Source: Chitinophagaceae bacterium PMP191F
GTDB taxonomy: Bacteria > Bacteroidota > Bacteroidia > Chitinophagales > Chitinophagaceae
Direction of reading: 5' to 3'
DNA: 64,000 bases
Assembly (NCBI GenBank): GCA_001302245.1
Contig: LGYU01000008.1
Coordinates: 277,682 to 341,681, forward strand
Under the pieces are notes generated by a model. That model was given only the letters and a program-made list of their open reading frames with translations, was not told the DNA's origin and did no database searches. Numbering within the stretch: the stretch's first letter is position 1; each line of letters begins with the position of its first letter. The position numbers were made by a program, and so were the translations under genes. Positions 62,725-64,000 of the stretch are shown here, one piece after another.

Positions 62725-63957
62725 ATGGCCAAAGCCGAGCGTAAGTCTTTATCCGAAACGCGTAAAGCAGCATTTAAGAACCTGGATATTCCGGAAGGTA
62801 ACCGTGTTATACTGTCGCTGGATGGCGGAGGTATGCGCGGAATACTGACCCTACAACTGCTGAAAGGGCTGGAAGAACAGGCCGGGATACCTTGCTATGA
62901 ATTGTTTGATATGGTGGCTGGTACTTCTACCGGAGCCATTATTGCCGGACTGATCACCAGCAAACACACTGCCACAGAAATTGAACAGTTGTATGATAAC
63001 CTGGTGAAAGAGGTGTTTACCAAACGAACTTTTGGAGACAGGTATATAAATCCGCCTGCCTATACCAAGAAAAAATACCGCGACATACTGAGAACCGAAC
63101 TGGGCAATATGACCTTGCAGCAGGCATGCGATGCCACGGAAACTGACCTGATGATCACTTCAAAAGATATGAGTGCTGCGGAAGAAACCTTCTTCTCCTG
63201 TTTCAAAACAATGGAAGACGATTATTATGGCACCTACAAGGATGTATTGCTGCGGGCTGTAATGGAGGCTACCATGTCAGCGCCTACTTACTGGTACCCG
63301 CTGGAACGGTTTGTAGACGGCGGCACCACCACCTACAACAATCCCAGTTGGGCTGCTATTATAGAGGCCACCTGCTACAGCAGGCCCAAAGACAAAGAGC
63401 AGGAACCGAAACGTAAGAATAAATATGCGCTCAATGAACTGACTGTACTCAGTTTTGGAACCGGTATTTCACGACAGTTTATTAAACCGGATGAAACGCT
63501 GAATCCGAAAGGCATAGATCTTAAATTCTGGCTCGACTGGTTGCTGACTGAAATAGGCCAGGATGCCAGTGCCATGCAGGTGGATGTGCTCCGTTCGCCG
63601 GCCATGCAGAAGGCGGTAGATTACCGGCGGTTCCAGATATCCCTGGATCCTGCTGCTATCAGTAAGCTACCCAATTGTGATAGCCTCAACCCGGAAAAGT
63701 ATGGTCATCAATGGCTGCATGATATGGATGAAAAAGAATTGAAAGGCATTGATATGTCTGACCTGAGTAAGTATGACCTGGTAAAGATCATTGGTCGGCA
63801 GATGGCGCAATATATTGTGGATACCGGCAACTGCTTTAGAAAGGATCTGCTGGATGATCGTGGTAAAAGAGATGCACTGGTAACAGCCTTTGGTGATGTT
63901 GTACGGATACGTGCGCAAATGAGTGATCCCGGCTGGTTGGATAAATTCCAGGCGTAA
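62725..63957 (+). CDS. Patatin-like phospholipase
   Basis: A 410-residue cytosolic patatin. The oxyanion motif D-G-G-G-M-R-G (residues 33-39), nucleophile elbow G-T-S-T-G (Ser68) and catalytic Asp198 (VDGGTTTYNNP) are intact. Residues about 250-400 are a helical extension common in this group. Patatins cleave acyl chains from phospholipids; some act as CBASS effectors (CapV), but no cyclase or ubiquitin-like gene is inside the window. What follows beyond 64000 is unknown. A near-match -7 element (TATATTTT at 62705) lies just before the ATG. Confidence 0.9.
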   Translation: MAKAERKSLSETRKAAFKNLDIPEGNRVILSLDGGGMRGILTLQLLKGLEEQAGIPCYELFDMVAGTSTGAIIAGLITSKHTATEIEQLYDNLVKEVFTKRTFGDRYINPPAYTKKKYRDILRTELGNMTLQQACDATETDLMITSKDMSAAEETFFSCFKTMEDDYYGTYKDVLLRAVMEATMSAPTYWYPLERFVDGGTTTYNNPSWAAIIEATCYSRPKDKEQEPKRKNKYALNELTVLSFGTGISRQFIKPDETLNPKGIDLKFWLDWLLTEIGQDASAMQVDVLRSPAMQKAVDYRRFQISLDPAAISKLPNCDSLNPEKYGHQWLHDMDEKELKGIDMSDLSKYDLVKIIGRQMAQYIVDTGNCFRKDLLDDRGKRDALVTAFGDVVRIRAQMSDPGWLDKFQA

Positions 63958-64000
63958 ATACTAACCGTTCGATTATAAAACTTCTACGGCCCGCAATATT

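Noticed and set aside
62725..63957. CBASS defence system with patatin effector
   Set aside because: No cGAS/DncV-like cyclase or other CBASS gene is within the window; only sequence beyond 64000 could support it.

Overview
The window comes from a member of the Bacteroidota, most probably Chitinophagales/Chitinophagaceae. The support is gliding and type IX secretion genes (gldC, gldA, porG), a protein with a C-terminal type IX sorting domain, Bacteroidota-type promoters (TAnnTTTG at -7), almost no Shine-Dalgarno sequences, and many outer-membrane beta-barrel proteins and lipoproteins. It is ordinary chromosome with a few accessory insertions. I see no tRNA, rRNA, CRISPR array, transposase or phage genes.

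Layout. 0-8 kb: a T9SS cargo protein, then gldC-yqeY-cvpA, an alpha/beta hydrolase, and the start of a conserved envelope locus (CBS protein, BamA-like POTRA protein, nadK, porG). 8.2-16.2 kb: an accessory island for a secreted peptide, holding an XRE regulator, a VKOR-DsbA fusion, an 83-residue double-glycine precursor with eight cysteines, a secreted thioredoxin-like protein, a C39-peptidase ABC exporter and an HlyD-type adaptor. 16.5-23.4 kb: the envelope locus resumes (uppS, bamA, two Skp/OmpH, murI), followed by rpmH, rnpA and yidD. 23.5-35 kb: lipoprotein, superoxide dismutase, tadA, a metallopeptidase-like protein, an XRE regulator, a HEPN protein, a large GAF protein, nth, ftsB-like, eno and gldA. 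35-42.7 kb: two beta-carbonic anhydrases with a SulP transporter, then an MFS symporter divergent from acs. 43-52 kb: L,D-transpeptidase, beta-barrel protein, ECF sigma factor with an anti-sigma-like partner, kbl, ridA, an HADH-like protein, tsaB, and an ArsR regulator ahead of a persulfide-dioxygenase/rhodanese fusion. 52-59.4 kb: a cluster of LytS/NarL-type signalling genes (two response regulators, two intact kinases, one decayed kinase, two membrane proteins) around a DyP peroxidase. 59.4-64 kb: lipoprotein, lipid A-type acyltransferase, a kinase-RapZ fusion and a patatin.

How the genes work together. The best candidate for an undescribed system is the 8.2-16.2 kb island. The peptide would be exported and cut after Gly-Gly by the C39 ABC transporter with the HlyD adaptor, and its cysteines would be oxidised or shuffled by the VKOR-DsbA fusion and the secreted thioredoxin-like protein. 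No lanthionine, radical-SAM or cyclase enzyme is present, so disulfides are the only modification the genes suggest. The island lies exactly between porG and uppS, which I recall as neighbours in other Bacteroidota.

The second cluster of interest is the signalling region. Two paralogous membrane-protein/kinase pairs share the same 25-nt gene overlap. A tandem copy of the kinase-regulator pair has lost its phospho-accepting histidine and ATP-binding motifs while its response regulator stays intact.

All calls come from reading sequence and recalled family knowledge. No database search, folding or profile comparison was run.
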